Positions 46,753 through 58,317 are shown, numbered from the stretch's first letter. The stretch is 64,000 bases of DNA from Rhynchosporium graminicola (GCA_900074885.1 FJUW01000001.1:496001-560000), one strand, 5' to 3'. Notes: generated from the letters alone by a model not told the origin. Translations and numbers: made by a program.

Positions 46753-48177
46753 ATGTCCGGATATTATCCTCGTAAGTCTTTCAGCCTTGCCAGATTCACA
46801 GCTTGCTTGCTAACATCTTTCAAGCTCCCCCAGGAGGAAATGGAGGTATGTGTAATTGCTTGCAATGAGATATTTTGGCTCAATGTCTTCCGTAGCTCAG
46901 CAACAATATGCTCCCCCTCCCTCCTCACCCCCACCAACGCAGTTGAGCCACTCTTCATACTATCCTCCTCCACCACAGCAAGGAACTCCACCTCAAGGAG
47001 GATCCTATCCTCCACCTCCGCCGCAAGAGACTCCTCCTCAAGTCCAGCAGCATTACCAGTCCCCTCCATCACAACAAATCCCAGCTCAGGTGCAACAGCA
47101 CTATCAGAGCCCACCCAATTTCTCTCACCGCACATCATACCAACAGTCTGTAGCTCCCGCGCAAGCTTCACCTGCTTATGAGCAACCGGCGCAAGCATAT
47201 GCTCAGAATTCAGCGCATCAGTCCTTGGAGTATCCTCCGGAGAAACCAGCTCTGGATACTAGCGCTACTTCGAACTTGGACCAGGGAGCTCCAGCTGCCG
47301 AACATTTCGTTGGAGCTAGTACTACACAAGACGATGTTGGAACATTCAACGGAGGGAGTTACAGGATTAGCCACAGGGATACGAACACTATCCTGACTTG
47401 TCAATTGGCTATGGGCTGTCCATTGACAGTTCGACCCGGTAATAACCTTTAGATAATTCTGAGGTCTCCAGTGCTGACAGAAAATAGGTGCAATGATCGC
47501 CATGACCTCAACAGTAACTCTCAAAGGACAGGTCAAGTTCTCTATGAAGAAGCTGCTCATGTCGGGTGAGATGACACACTCGACATTTACCGGTCCAGGG
47601 GAATTGCTTTTGGCTCCTCCTTCGCTAGGCGACATTACGAATATTCGCTTAGGAGGAAATGAGCAGTGGTCTGTTGGCCGTGATGCATTCCTGGCTTGCA
47701 CGCAGGGAGTGTTCAAGGAGTATAAGCGACAAGGTATTGGAAAGGCGATGTTCTCTGGCGAGGGAATGTTTGTGTATAAGATAAGTGGAAATGGTCTGCT
47801 TTGGATTACGAGTTTAGGTGCCATTATTCGCAAAGATGTAAGTCAAGTCCCGCCTACACTTTGAAAGAACTAGGTCAGATAGAGTGTTCGCTAATGAGGC
47901 TATTATAGCTTGGTGATGGTGAGCGCTATATTGTTGATAACGGCCACTTGGTGGCATGGAACACAAAGTATATCCTCGAGCGCGTTGCATCTGGAGGTAT
48001 TATCTCAGGCCTGTCCTCTGGAGAAGGACTGGTATGCAAATTCACCGGCCCCGGCACGATTTTCATGCAGACGAGAAACCCGGTAAGGATAGCATCTCCA
48101 ATACGTGAATGATCTTCTTGCTAATCAATTAGGCTGCGTTCGCTCAATGGATGGGAACTCACGCTGCGGCGATGTAA
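46753..48177 (+). CDS. aim24: Aim24-family protein (AIM24/TIGR00266 beta-roll)
   Basis: Member of the Aim24 family; in yeast the mitochondrial member supports MICOS and respiratory complexes, and other members are of unknown function. Six exons: 46753-46771, 46825-46845, 46896-47438, 47488-47837, 47909-48082, 48133-48177; 383 residues. The first two exons are only 19 and 21 nt. The N-terminal about 130 residues are Pro/Gln-rich with repeats of QQHYQSPP; there is no obvious presequence, so mitochondrial location is not supported here and a cytosolic homologue is possible. The AIM24 domain follows: [85 protein letters not shown]. It ends [13 protein letters not shown]. Complete. Confidence 0.9.
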
Positions 48178-48870
48178 GGAAGTGAAAGCGTGTTGTTTGT
48201 CTTCGTCTCTTAGTGTCTCTGGATTGAGTTTTTTGGAGTAAGCTTGCAGCGTAGCTAGTTCAGAATATCGAATACCAAAATGTCTTTGCTTTGATTCCAT
48301 GGATTGTTCCTTCTCCCTCTTTTGCTTCACTGCTCTTTCCTGATCTGATCTCTGCTGGCGTGAGGCGGTCAGCCCTGACCTCTTTCTACCCCAACTTATT
48401 TCTCAATTCCTCTTCTTCATACATTCAAGCACATCACATCATTGCTACTTGCTCCTCATCAGCTCTTTGTAGCAGAATCCGATTAGCGTCTTGGATAGCC
48501 ATCAGCATACAGTATCTCCCAATTGCTTCACTCCATGTCCTTCACTGCCGACCAAGTAAGAAGACAATTTTTGCAGTCTGCATCTGGATTTTCCCTCAAC
48601 GACCCTTCTTGGTACACCAAGAGCGACAGGCGATACATCATCACCTGTATGTTCTGTCATCCCTTGTACGCTCTGTGGGCTAAGCACAGTGGTTGCTGAC
48701 GACGGACAGACCACAATACGAGTGCTTTGCCCAGCTGCAGAAAATTCTCTAATTCGGGCGTGGTCTTGGAAGTCCCCTCGGACAAATTCTTGAAGAGGCT
48801 CTTCTAAGCCTACGAGACCAACTAATCGTGTAATCAGCGACACTCGGTCTACATCTTTGTCATAATCAGT
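48178..48870. other. Intergenic, no gene seen
   Basis: aim24 3' flank and upstream region of the following gene. A 130-codon open frame at 48291 and a 147-codon minus frame overlap each other and have no recognisable features. Confidence 0.5.
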
Positions 48871-51006
48871 ATGGGTCAAGATGTTGATCGTCGAGAGCCG
48901 GGAAAGGACAGAGTCCCCAAGAAGCCAGACAATAATGAGAACCAAAGGGAAAAGACTCTGCCGAAGTTTCAGCCAGCTCGTGTGGTCCTCAAATCCAGCT
49001 CGTCGGCATTGAAGACCACAACCCGAATCACTTTGCGGACGACATCAAAGTCTCCACCTAAGAGCCCTTGGACCATGAGAGATACACCGCCATCAAAGAA
49101 GGAAACTTCTTCGGCTTCTAGGCATACAATCTCATCTCATCGATCGACCCCTTCCAGCCACACCAAAGCCGCTTCTCCAGCCCTAAGAGCAAAACCTACG
49201 ATTCGAGAAGGTACAATCAGATCTCATCGTCTTACAAAGACGGGAACACGGCAACAAGAGTCTGTCATGACGCGTCCTTCTGCCGAGACCAAGTATGAGA
49301 GACCTTCGAGAAGGGGTTTGATGATTGCGACCCGCAAAGTTTCTGCATTTTCGAAAGCCGATTCCGACATCGAATCGGTGCTAAATCCCGAATTTGTATC
49401 ACTCCATGACAATGACTTCAAGAATCCCAACAACACCGTCGTATCCTCGGATAATAAGTTCAACATTGATACTCGGATCGGAGATTCACCCTTCTATGCG
49501 GATGAAGAATTGAGTGGTGATGATCTCGAATCCAGGATGAGATCCTTTCTTAGACGTCGTGAGCGAAATCGTGTTTCTCGCAGATCCGAGATTAAGGCTG
49601 TCAAATGGGACCCAGCGATAGTAGCTTGCGGACCATTGTTTTCTGTTACCAACAACTCAAACGCAAGAGAGGGTCCAGATACTGGTTTACCCCAAGCAAA
49701 CCAGTACGACGAGCCCACAAAGGATGTGAAAACAAGCCTGGATTATTTGAATCAGATCGCAGCGGATTTGAGAAAGGCAGACCGACGAATCCTACAACAG
49801 CTTCTAGAAGCTCTGAAGAATGTCGACAGCAGTGACGACACTACCGTCATCCGACCAAAGAAGAAAAGAACTCCACTGGGTGAAAAGCAGATCAAACTCA
49901 TGGAAAACTACTCATCTTCGACCAAAACGTCCAATTCGCAACAAAACAACAAGATCATATTGACCACAAAAAAGAGATTGAATCCCGAGGCTCCTGTTTA
50001 CCAAAACTTTGGGGTTTTGAACAATCGCTTCTTTCAACCAGAGGAAAATAAGGAAAACATCCATCAGGGAGGTAAATGGCCATTGAATGTTCAGCGAAAG
50101 CGACCGCACTCAAAGGAAGATGAAAGTGATATAGTCCAAAGTCCCTTCGATCCTTGCAAGCCCAAGAAGTACATTCCACCAGCCCTGAGGACCCGCAAGA
50201 CTTCACCAACGCCCCTGAGACCAGAAGTTGAGCCAATTTGGGTCAAGACAGTCCCCCTTCCCTCAGACATTCCAAACCACACAAACGATTTACAACAGGC
50301 GGCATTCGAGCATTTGGCCGAGACAAATGAGTCACTCATAGATGCACCCTTAGATCCGTTGTATGCTCTGCAACCACCTCTCCTGGCTCAGGTACCCCAG
50401 ATTCCCCTGGATAATCAGCCTATACTTCCTCCCTCTTGGATGACAGGCTTTCAAAGTCCTTACCAACCTCTGATCAGCCAACAAGATTGTCCATCGGGCT
50501 CGTACGAAGGGTATGCAGGGTTTGGCTTCCAGCCAAGTTCTGTCACCTATCCAGATTGGTATCTTCCGCACAGAACCCCAGTTATCACGATGCCACTTCA
50601 ACACACTCAGCAAAACCACCGTGACAAACATGCCCACCGATCAGACAAAGGCTCAAAGAGTCGCATAAAGCGGCTACCACCCAACGTAACCCCTAGCGAA
50701 ACTGAGCCTGGCCGAACTGCGGTAGCTCTCGAGCCAGCCTGGGCCATCCAGGTTCTCGATAAATTCACGGCAAAATACCCATGGACAGGAAAGGTAAAGC
50801 CTCTGCCGAAGCTCACGAAAGAGAAGAAGTTTGCAACCAAGATACAGCACAAACTGGAGGTTTTGTTATTGCAACAAAAGGAAAAAAAGGCTATGGAAGA
50901 GTGGTTCGGACCATTGCCAACGTCCGGCCTGCCTCGAATGGTATCTGAGATTTCTTCTGGAAGTGGTTTGACGGATTCTATCAATGGAATGTCTGCAGTC
51001 TCCTGA
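48871..51006 (+). CDS. Conserved-looking disordered protein, 711 residues, unknown function
   Basis: Single exon from ATG 48871 to TGA 51004-51006. I do not recognise the family. Composition is Ser/Thr/Pro/Lys/Arg-rich and mostly disordered. Local features: Ser/Lys-rich N-terminus with many SP/TP sites (possible kinase targets); a basic patch SFLRRRERNRVSRRS; a predicted helix SLDYLNQIAADLRKADRRIL followed by QQLLEALKNV; a KPKKYIPPALR motif; and a C-terminal helical block LEPAWAIQVLDKFTAKYPWTG then KIQHKLEVLLLQQKEKKAM and EEWFGPLP. The KKYIPPALR-type motif recalls eIF4E- or RNA-binding linear motifs, and the C-terminal WxxxVLDKFxxKYP block looks like the most conserved part. A nuclear or RNA-linked role is a guess. 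No introns and no damage. Confidence 0.8.
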   Translation: MGQDVDRREPGKDRVPKKPDNNENQREKTLPKFQPARVVLKSSSSALKTTTRITLRTTSKSPPKSPWTMRDTPPSKKETSSASRHTISSHRSTPSSHTKAASPALRAKPTIREGTIRSHRLTKTGTRQQESVMTRPSAETKYERPSRRGLMIATRKVSAFSKADSDIESVLNPEFVSLHDNDFKNPNNTVVSSDNKFNIDTRIGDSPFYADEELSGDDLESRMRSFLRRRERNRVSRRSEIKAVKWDPAIVACGPLFSVTNNSNAREGPDTGLPQANQYDEPTKDVKTSLDYLNQIAADLRKADRRILQQLLEALKNVDSSDDTTVIRPKKKRTPLGEKQIKLMENYSSSTKTSNSQQNNKIILTTKKRLNPEAPVYQNFGVLNNRFFQPEENKENIHQGGKWPLNVQRKRPHSKEDESDIVQSPFDPCKPKKYIPPALRTRKTSPTPLRPEVEPIWVKTVPLPSDIPNHTNDLQQAAFEHLAETNESLIDAPLDPLYALQPPLLAQVPQIPLDNQPILPPSWMTGFQSPYQPLISQQDCPSGSYEGYAGFGFQPSSVTYPDWYLPHRTPVITMPLQHTQQNHRDKHAHRSDKGSKSRIKRLPPNVTPSETEPGRTAVALEPAWAIQVLDKFTAKYPWTGKVKPLPKLTKEKKFATKIQHKLEVLLLQQKEKKAMEEWFGPLPTSGLPRMVSEISSGSGLTDSINGMSAVS

Positions 51007-51671
51007 GGAAGTGGCACTCAAGATTGTTTCAAGTGGTCCCAAATTCTCAGACCTACGCTTAAGGATGTCAAAGAGATCGAGTCGAAGGCCTGGATCTCAT
51101 GAGAGACTGGTTACTGGAAGTGATAGGCCACAATAGTGGTTATGGTATTGGTAGTATTGTTATGATTATAATTCTGAACGGGCATCAGGCGTGCTTAATT
51201 TGTGGAAGGGATTGGGAAAATTCGTTGTTGGCATCGATCCTTATGCTTCACGGCCATCGGCTCATGCTTGTCAATACTTCTTTGCGCTCTACAGTCTACT
51301 AAGTTCATGTTTACCCAAGGATGTCCTTTAGCGAGTTTTCAACCCGCTTGAACGTCATCGGAGTGACTTAGTATGAAATGAAAATGCTATATGCAAAGAA
51401 CGGTATACATGAATTCCGCTAAGAGGAGTGATACTTTGCCCTTTTCAAAATTGGGCATACAATTTTGCAGATAATTCGCACGTGATATTGGAGATTCTAC
51501 ATACATGTCGCCAGGGAAGGGCAAATATCCGTGCTAGCGGCCGCTTTAAGCTACAGATTTCAGCCTCGCGTCCTCATGTTTCCTTGGATTACGGAGTTGA
51601 CAACGTCGGACTCTCTCTTTCCCGTCTGCCCATTGCCCTCGCAAATCTGTCGACTACGAATCGCTTCCAGG
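51007..51671. other. Intergenic, upstream region of the Med1 gene
   Basis: No coding region supported. An overlapping frame (51428-51835) is a shadow entering the first Med1 exon. Confidence 0.5.
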
Positions 51672-53680
51672 ATGGCTACACCTACAGGAGGCAGACAAGG
51701 CCCCGGTCAAGCTGTCGCAACACCTCCAGTCTCCACTCCCTTCTCAGCCTCGAACCATCCTGCATTCTCTCCTCACGGTCCGCGCTCTGTCGTACTCTCC
51801 CCTCAGCAAGTAAAAAAATCACCTGCGAATTCTAATACGATGTACGGATATCCCGCTGGGGGCCACCCTATCAATTCCTCATTTGGGGTGGGCTACGATA
51901 GTCCTTCTGCAGCGATGGCACTTGGTGTACCTGGACTGGAGTTGGGGCTTGATGGTCTGCCTGGCAGTATGGGAACACCGGTTGGTGGTGTGAGTATGGC
52001 ACATCTGGGTGGCTTAAGAGCTGAGGAGGATGAGAGGCGGAGGAGGTTGGGACAGGTTATGGATATTTTGAAGGTACGAACACCTCCTTGCGCCAAGCCG
52101 TATGCTTATGGGGTCAGGTTAGCAAGGGTCGCCTCAGCGGAGAAGGAGTAGAACGATTGGCTATAAGATTAGGCTTCGAATGTCTCTGGGAGTCAACGCC
52201 GCCTGGAGCACCGAGATTATTGATCATAGCAGGAAAGGCTCTGGCACTCGACATTACTTTCGATCGCAATACCGTGGAGAAGGTCGCCCTGTCCTTTCCA
52301 GACTCGCCGGAGGTAGTTACTCGACATACAGACAGAGCTGGGGAAATTCTTTTGAGGGATGTACAGTTTCAGGCGCATGAGAGTCCATTGACGAAGAAGC
52401 TGGACAGGTTTGCGGCCAACCTGGAGATACTGGCGACGTTAGACAAGCTCAGTGTGGTCCCGGGGTTAAACTGCCACGAGGCGATAGCTGGACTCTATGA
52501 GAGCGTGGAAAGACTACATCTGTGGGAGGTGGAGAGGTTGAAGGAGACAGAAGAGATGGCTGAGAAGGATGATGCATATGTTATCAAGACGGCTATGTGC
52601 ACCAAGAGCGGGAAGCCGATTATGCATACAAGGGACAGATTGGGCATGAGCTTAGATTATTGGCAAGAGAAGCGGAAATTGTCGAGCTCGAAGGAAGAGA
52701 AGACTTGGTCATTGCTGCTTGGTTGTGCGCCTCTACCACCCCTGGGCTTCACACCTTTACGGGTCTCCGAACATTGGATATCTGCAGACATACAGAAAAC
52801 GAATGCTACATTTGAAGATACACTCCTAGAGCCGGATAATGGTCCTGTTCTGGATTGGCTGGATCCTGCCAACAATCTGATACCATCTGGCGATCTTCCG
52901 AAGGAAGACGTATTAGATGGTGTGGATGGTACACTGGGCCAAAATTTTCCAGAAGTCATGTTTATTGTCAAGTTCGACCCTCCACTCGTGGTTCCCTACA
53001 TGTTGGCGAGTCAGATATACCACTCGACGAGCGCACCGATCGATCCCTATGTCACGACTACATTCGACGACTTAATGTTTCCTCGCAAGCCAGGAGACGA
53101 GGTGCATAGTGACGGTCGCCGCATCACAAGAGAATCTAACATAACAGTCTATTCTAAGGAAGGGGAGAAGAGTACAATCGTCCACCGAAACGATTTGTGG
53201 ATCGACAAACCCGACTACGCCATCACGCTGACCGAGCTGCCCTTCTCCCATCCCAGACAATTGGTACAAATGCTCCCAGCACTCCGCCAATACGCCTTCC
53301 TGTCCACCCTCCTCAATAAGACCTTCGGATCCAAATCCCAGCCGCCTATGAAGCCACCGCAAAAGACAGAGGTACACAGCAAAAGAGCTGAATTCGCAGA
53401 TTTCATGTCTGGTATCTCAACAAACGTGAAGACCATGGATGTCAGTCTAGTAACGCAACCGCATCTACGTCTCCGCCTCACGTTCCCGTTCAAGCAATCT
53501 ACGGCAGAAGTCACGTTTGAGATTAGTTTTAATGGGACGGTGGAGGTTGTGAACGAGAACTTGTTGAAGGAGGCAGGCACGAAGGCGGGCGGCTTGACGG
53601 CGAAGAGTTTGGCGAGGATTTTGGAGGTTACGGAGGATTTGGGGGTTTGGCTTGAGTTTGTGAAGAGGCGTTTGGGGTAG
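51672..53680 (+). CDS. med1: Mediator complex subunit 1
   Basis: Middle-module subunit of the RNA polymerase II Mediator complex, nuclear. Two exons: 51672-52073 and 52118-53680; 654 residues. The N-terminal about 110 residues are Pro/Ser/Gly-rich and disordered. The Med1 domain follows: RLSGEGVERLAIRLGFECLW, RLLIIAGKALALDITF, VTRHTDRAGEILLRDVQ, SPLTKKLDRFAANLEILATL, then long beta-rich parts with WISADIQK, FIVKFDPPLVVPYMLASQIY, and a C-terminal part with TFEISFNGTVEVVNENLL, ARILEVTEDLGVWLEFVKRR. The 44-nt intron falls directly before the Med1 domain and is phase 0. Length is similar to other filamentous-fungal Med1 proteins. Complete. Confidence 0.9.
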
Positions 53681-55178
53681 AAAGATGGATGGACGGAAAG
53701 ATTTATGGTGCAGGTTGGTGAAGGATTTGATACGCATGATACCCGGATTTGTAGCATTTCTGTTATTTGACAGTAAGAAAAAAGACGAAGGTTGTTCGGG
53801 CCCTGGAGTTACAAAATATATATCCTTCAATAACACAGAGACTGAAAGATTTATATTTCTGAAAGGAGTTCTTCTAGATATGCTGTCCATTTCATGAGCA
53901 GGCAAACAAGCTTCGCATAATCGCTTTGAAGATCTTAAGCGAGGTAAAGGCCACAGAGAAACTGGAAAACTCCAGAACAACAATGCTAGCTAGTAGGACG
54001 CGAGAACCCCCAGGTCGGGACATTTCGAGGCGCTAAAAGAGCAAAAAGGTAAGTCATGATGAACTGATGGAATTGAACCATCTGAATTTTCAGGCCAGGG
54101 ATGTCTGGCGGTGCTGGGAATCGAACCCAGATTGAAACGGGTCAGCATGAAATTCCGAGCAGGGAATACCACAACGTCACGTGCTACCATTACTGGAGGC
54201 ATGTTAGCTTGGGAGCGTGATTTACCGGAGTGAGTTGGAACGTACCACCACACCACCTATGTTATCACTGATGAGATATGCTCCATAATGCTATTTGAAT
54301 TTTTATTCCTATAAGCTCCGCTGCTGACCCTGAAAGCCGGGCTTGGTGAGAGGTGGGGTGAAAGAGGGGCAGACACCTGCAGAATGCGAGATGACTAACA
54401 CGTCTGACTATGGACCCCACCGGCATTGCCTGAGGAGTATTCATGAGTCCTAGAGTACCTTAGTTCATAATTTGACTCCATGCCTCGAAATTCGACACCT
54501 TGGCTCCTTCTTCTCTTGCTTGAAAACTGCTTTCGGTGTCGAAAGTCTGCCTACAATTCCTCTCGAATCTTGATGCTGTTGCATCGCCAGATCAGCGACA
54601 TCACAGTGCCTCGTAAATGTCTGTAGCCGCCGTTGTATTGCCGAAATCTGGTTGATCATGCTCGGAAGCGATGAATGGAAGGCCCTGCAACTCCATCGTA
54701 CCAGGCCGACGTGTGTCGTACAAGATGCCGTCCGCTTGATGCCGATCGATTTATGCATAGACACTCAGGTAGAAAACCTCTCGTATTCTCTACATGCCAC
54801 ATAATTCCTGAACTCTGTTTCATTTCCGTTGATCTATTCATAGACCAATGAGCCAGATACCATTAACTCGTCTGGTCTCCTGAAAGGCACCTTTATTTCT
54901 TCTGTCTTGTGATTAAGAAGAATTGAGCCACCGAACACATTGGAAATCGTAAATCCAACCCATTTGAAACGATCAACTTCCTTAAAATTTTGTTTGGCTC
55001 TTGTTCTCTTTCAGAAATTTCAATCCGCATCCTTCGTTGTGAATTTCCGTTTAGCTCTGAATACCTTTCCGACCATTTCACTGGCTCTGCCGACAAACTA
55101 CCTAGTCTTGTATCCCTTTCTACCTGCATCCTTCTTCCTCTACACCAAAATACATGAATATCTCTTTCTTATCATGCA
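53681..55178. other. Intergenic, 1.5 kb, contains tRNA-like B-box sequences
   Basis: No protein gene supported. Two sequences resembling tRNA T-arms lie on the minus strand near 54056-54130 (separate entry). The last 200 bases are a CT-rich leader with upstream ATGs before the start at 55179. Confidence 0.5.
54056..54130 (-). other. Two tRNA T-arm/B-box-like sequences, possible tRNA relics
   Basis: On the minus strand, CTGGG-TTCGATT-CCCAG (54130-54114) is a perfect T-arm followed by CACCGCCA, like an acceptor 3' end; GATGG-TTCAATT-CCATC, about 50 bp further on (54075-54059), is a second perfect T-arm. Both contain a B-box (GGTTCRANTCC type). I could not fold a full cloverleaf: the 7-nt acceptor partner GGTGGTG occurs upstream (about 54250) but the D- and anticodon arms do not fit at the right spacing. 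Likely tRNA-derived or intron-containing tRNA, uncertain. Confidence 0.3.
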
Positions 55179-57677
55179 ATGAACTGGACCGGTGGTGGCC
55201 TGCAACGGCACTCAACAGCAAATAGCAAAAGTATTGCGTTACAACGACAGAAGCAACATTTCGCCAGAGCCCAGCAGAAACTTCGCACTGGCGGCATAGT
55301 TTACAAGAACTCACCCGCCAAGTTCTCCGTCTTTGGGATTGATGTAAGGGATCGCGAGCGTCTTGATCAGAAGGTTTCTTCGACAAGATACAGCAGCAGC
55401 TTCAAAGGGGAGATTCGATCCCAGCGGTCGCAAGCTGGCCTTGCATCAACAGCATATCTTCCTCCACCAGAAAACTGGGCTAGACCTAGGGACCAATCCC
55501 AAGAGCACGAAAGCTACAGATGCCAGCGACTATTTATCAAGGGGGACCCGAGTCCAGTTCTGGAAGATGACCTCTACAATGCAACCCCTCCCCCAAGGCC
55601 AATGAAACGGAAGCGCAATGATTCGGAGTCAGATGTGGCGAGTATGTCACAGGGGGGCCGCAGGGAGAAAGAATCGCTTTCGGATATCAAGAAACGGCTG
55701 CTGCGTCGCGGCGATTGGGTTGGTATTACTACACAGAAGCCGCTGCAGCTTGCCTTCGGCTCTGTCGAGGATGCGAACGATATTGGCAGGAGGAGGAAGG
55801 TCACCAATGGACAGAAAGCAAAGTATCGTTCAGCACAGTCTCATATCATCTCTCCGTTCGCAGCAAGAAGCCGACTTCTCGAGTACCAAAGTGGTGATAC
55901 GCGGCAGCCACAAAGAACGCATATCCCAGTACCAGATGTCAGGATATCTATTGGTGGTAGGACAGTGCCTCCTGGTGTCAGTTCAAGTATTGGACAGCGC
56001 AGAGGACCATTGACGAGCGGAAGGAAGAATTCGCGGGCTGTATCGTCAGATTTTTTACTTTTAGACAACGATAGCTTCCGGCCTTTCCACAATAAAGAAC
56101 ACTCAAGGCCCCCAACCGAAAGATCAGCACAGACAAGCCTTCTCCTCGAATCGTCGCCCAGGGCTGCTTCACAATATCGTTCCGATAGAGCAAGCGAACA
56201 GACTCCGTCACGACAAGCAATCGATGGAAATGACGGTTCAAGTCAGCATGGTATAGTTGCTCAAGAGAATGGATGGACTGGGGTAACTGCAAGATCTCTT
56301 GCCAAGCTACAGCGAAACTTCCAAAAGCTTCCAAGTTCAGATGATCTTCAATCTAGCCGTCCGAAGAAGCACATTACACCCGCAATTGATCTTCGTCAAA
56401 TTCTTCGTTCAGGTCAGGAAGTTTTCTCGTCTTCGTCAGCCTCCATGCGCTATCCTAAGCCTCAAAGCTCTAGGATATCTGTACTTCTCCGAGAGGAATC
56501 GTCGCTGCTGGCAGAGAGTCGAGTTGCACAAGTCGGAATCCAGGAGCCAAAACTTCCCAGTTCGCAGTTACTTCAGAACGAAATGTGGCAGAGGTGGGTC
56601 TTACCTCAAAGCCAAGGCGAGGAAGACAACGAAGGACTACCAGACTCAACTTGGGGAAGTCAACCGGTCAGTCCTGGAGTCAGCGGGACACCACCTGTGA
56701 GATTGCCAAGCATATCTATTCCTGATGAGGAGGCCAACTCATCTGAGCTCGAAGAGCCGCTTCACCATGATCAGCTATACGTGGGACACGGTGATACGAC
56801 TAATCTCTTGATTGATGACGATACATCGAATGAAGAGGAGAACGACTGTGATGGATATGAGGACGATTGTACGGAAGTTTCCCATGTCGATATAAATTCT
56901 CAGTACAACGAAATATCTAACAGAAAGTGCACACCAAGTATCGACGGAAAAGGCAATGCGGAGCGTACGAGTGGATTCACCGATTCCAAGAATAATGACC
57001 AGCCCATCGAGTTCTGGCCACTTGACCTCCCAGCTGTGAAGCCTCTGATCGCTTTAAACCCCTCCGAGGATCCTGATGAAGTCTGGAGGAAATTTGTTTT
57101 CGGAAGCAGTGCTACATCAGAGTCTCGTAGTCCTAGCGTAGCTGAGCCATTTGAATCGATAGTCGCACATCCATCTTCGGGAAGGGATCTAGATGCTGAC
57201 TTTCGGTCTACCACTTCTCTTCGACCTACCGAATGCGGGGACTCGCAGGCTATTGATAACTCCTCTAACAATTTCAGCTCGTACGATAGGGCTCAATCCG
57301 GCCTACAACATAGTTCTCCGCCAGTCGATGGGAGGACCAACGTACACGCAACCAATGGATCAGCTCCGCCGTCTTCCTCCGAAAAGGCTCCCACTACAAT
57401 GGCGGTCCGTGCCAAATCTCAATCGTCTATATCGTACGGTGCCTACAGCGATTCTCCAAGGCCACAAAGAGGGTTCGTTTTTAGCAAGCCTAAACCATTT
57501 GTCGGACAGAAGTCGCATTTGGATGCACCTCTGAATGAGGAGCCACTTTACATTGGACGAGGTCTACGAGAGAACAATAAGAAGGATTCAGAAGGTCTGA
57601 AGAGCAAGAGGGCTGCAATTCTGAAATTTGCAGATATAGATGAGCAAGATGAGCTTGAATCTATTGAGGATGGTTGA
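55179..57677 (+). CDS. Conserved fungal protein of 832 residues, unknown function
   Basis: Single exon. Family without a known function that I can name; the N-terminus MNWTGGGLQRHS, then RQKQHFARAQQKLRTGG and a block SDIKKRLLRRGDWVGITTQK ending PLQLAF look like the short conserved motifs, joined by long Ser-rich disordered regions. Near the middle are IPVPDVRISIGGRTVPPGV and acidic runs (NEEENDCDGYEDDCTE). The C-terminus has PRPQRGFVFSKPKPFVG and EPLYIGRG. Several basic clusters (KRKRN, GRRRKV) suggest a nuclear protein, which is inference. Upstream ATGs are present (55154 and 55174). The ATG-CAA-TGA at 55174-55182 overlaps this start, which may lower or tune its translation. Confidence 0.8.
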   Translation: MNWTGGGLQRHSTANSKSIALQRQKQHFARAQQKLRTGGIVYKNSPAKFSVFGIDVRDRERLDQKVSSTRYSSSFKGEIRSQRSQAGLASTAYLPPPENWARPRDQSQEHESYRCQRLFIKGDPSPVLEDDLYNATPPPRPMKRKRNDSESDVASMSQGGRREKESLSDIKKRLLRRGDWVGITTQKPLQLAFGSVEDANDIGRRRKVTNGQKAKYRSAQSHIISPFAARSRLLEYQSGDTRQPQRTHIPVPDVRISIGGRTVPPGVSSSIGQRRGPLTSGRKNSRAVSSDFLLLDNDSFRPFHNKEHSRPPTERSAQTSLLLESSPRAASQYRSDRASEQTPSRQAIDGNDGSSQHGIVAQENGWTGVTARSLAKLQRNFQKLPSSDDLQSSRPKKHITPAIDLRQILRSGQEVFSSSSASMRYPKPQSSRISVLLREESSLLAESRVAQVGIQEPKLPSSQLLQNEMWQRWVLPQSQGEEDNEGLPDSTWGSQPVSPGVSGTPPVRLPSISIPDEEANSSELEEPLHHDQLYVGHGDTTNLLIDDDTSNEEENDCDGYEDDCTEVSHVDINSQYNEISNRKCTPSIDGKGNAERTSGFTDSKNNDQPIEFWPLDLPAVKPLIALNPSEDPDEVWRKFVFGSSATSESRSPSVAEPFESIVAHPSSGRDLDADFRSTTSLRPTECGDSQAIDNSSNNFSSYDRAQSGLQHSSPPVDGRTNVHATNGSAPPSSSEKAPTTMAVRAKSQSSISYGAYSDSPRPQRGFVFSKPKPFVGQKSHLDAPLNEEPLYIGRGLRENNKKDSEGLKSKRAAILKFADIDEQDELESIEDG

Positions 57678-58317
57678 TGAGGACGGAACAGGAATTTTGC
57701 TTTATGCGTGAAGATAAATTTGGGCTATTTGCGAACAAGCGATCAAGAAAAATACACGGACACATAATGTTTGAATCTCCAAATATTTGCATTCGTGTTT
57801 CCATGGATGATTGCTCTGCACTCTATCACACTAATACACAGCACATGTCTGTGTTTACCTCTGATAGGGCTCGGTTATTCTGTTTTCTTGACTCTTTGGT
57901 GATAGAATAATTATATTTTGCAGAGCTCGCACCAAAAGCCTGACTGGACACTGTTAGAGCAATTAACGAGTTGACACACTTGGAAACCCTGGTGTCCTAT
58001 TCGTTGTTTTGTTCACTGTCACAAGGCATTCCGATGATGCGTCCGCAATTACTGGGTTGATCTACAAAGAGAGAGCAGGAAATCAAAGCGACTTGCGTGC
58101 GCACCGGAGAAGATCTCTGATAAGCTTTCATACTAGACCCTTAAATACAAATAAGCCAGCTCGAATGAAACATAAACTTCCTTGCTAGAAAATCACGTGC
58201 ATGAATGATGACGCAGAGACCCTCGGCTTTCCCAGACTTTAAACAGGAGCTGTATTTGGAAGCAAAACAGTCCTAGCTACCTCTTCATCACCACATCTAG
58301 AAAACAATTTGAAGACA
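57678..58317. other. Intergenic, no gene seen
   Basis: 3' flank of the previous gene and upstream region of the Sdh5 gene; no coding region supported. Confidence 0.55.

Noticed and set aside
54056..54260. A complete tRNA gene (GGTGGTG...CACCGCC acceptor pairing)
   Set aside because: Acceptor and T-arm fit, but D-arm and anticodon arm do not form at the right spacing even allowing an intron; reported only as tRNA-like sequence.
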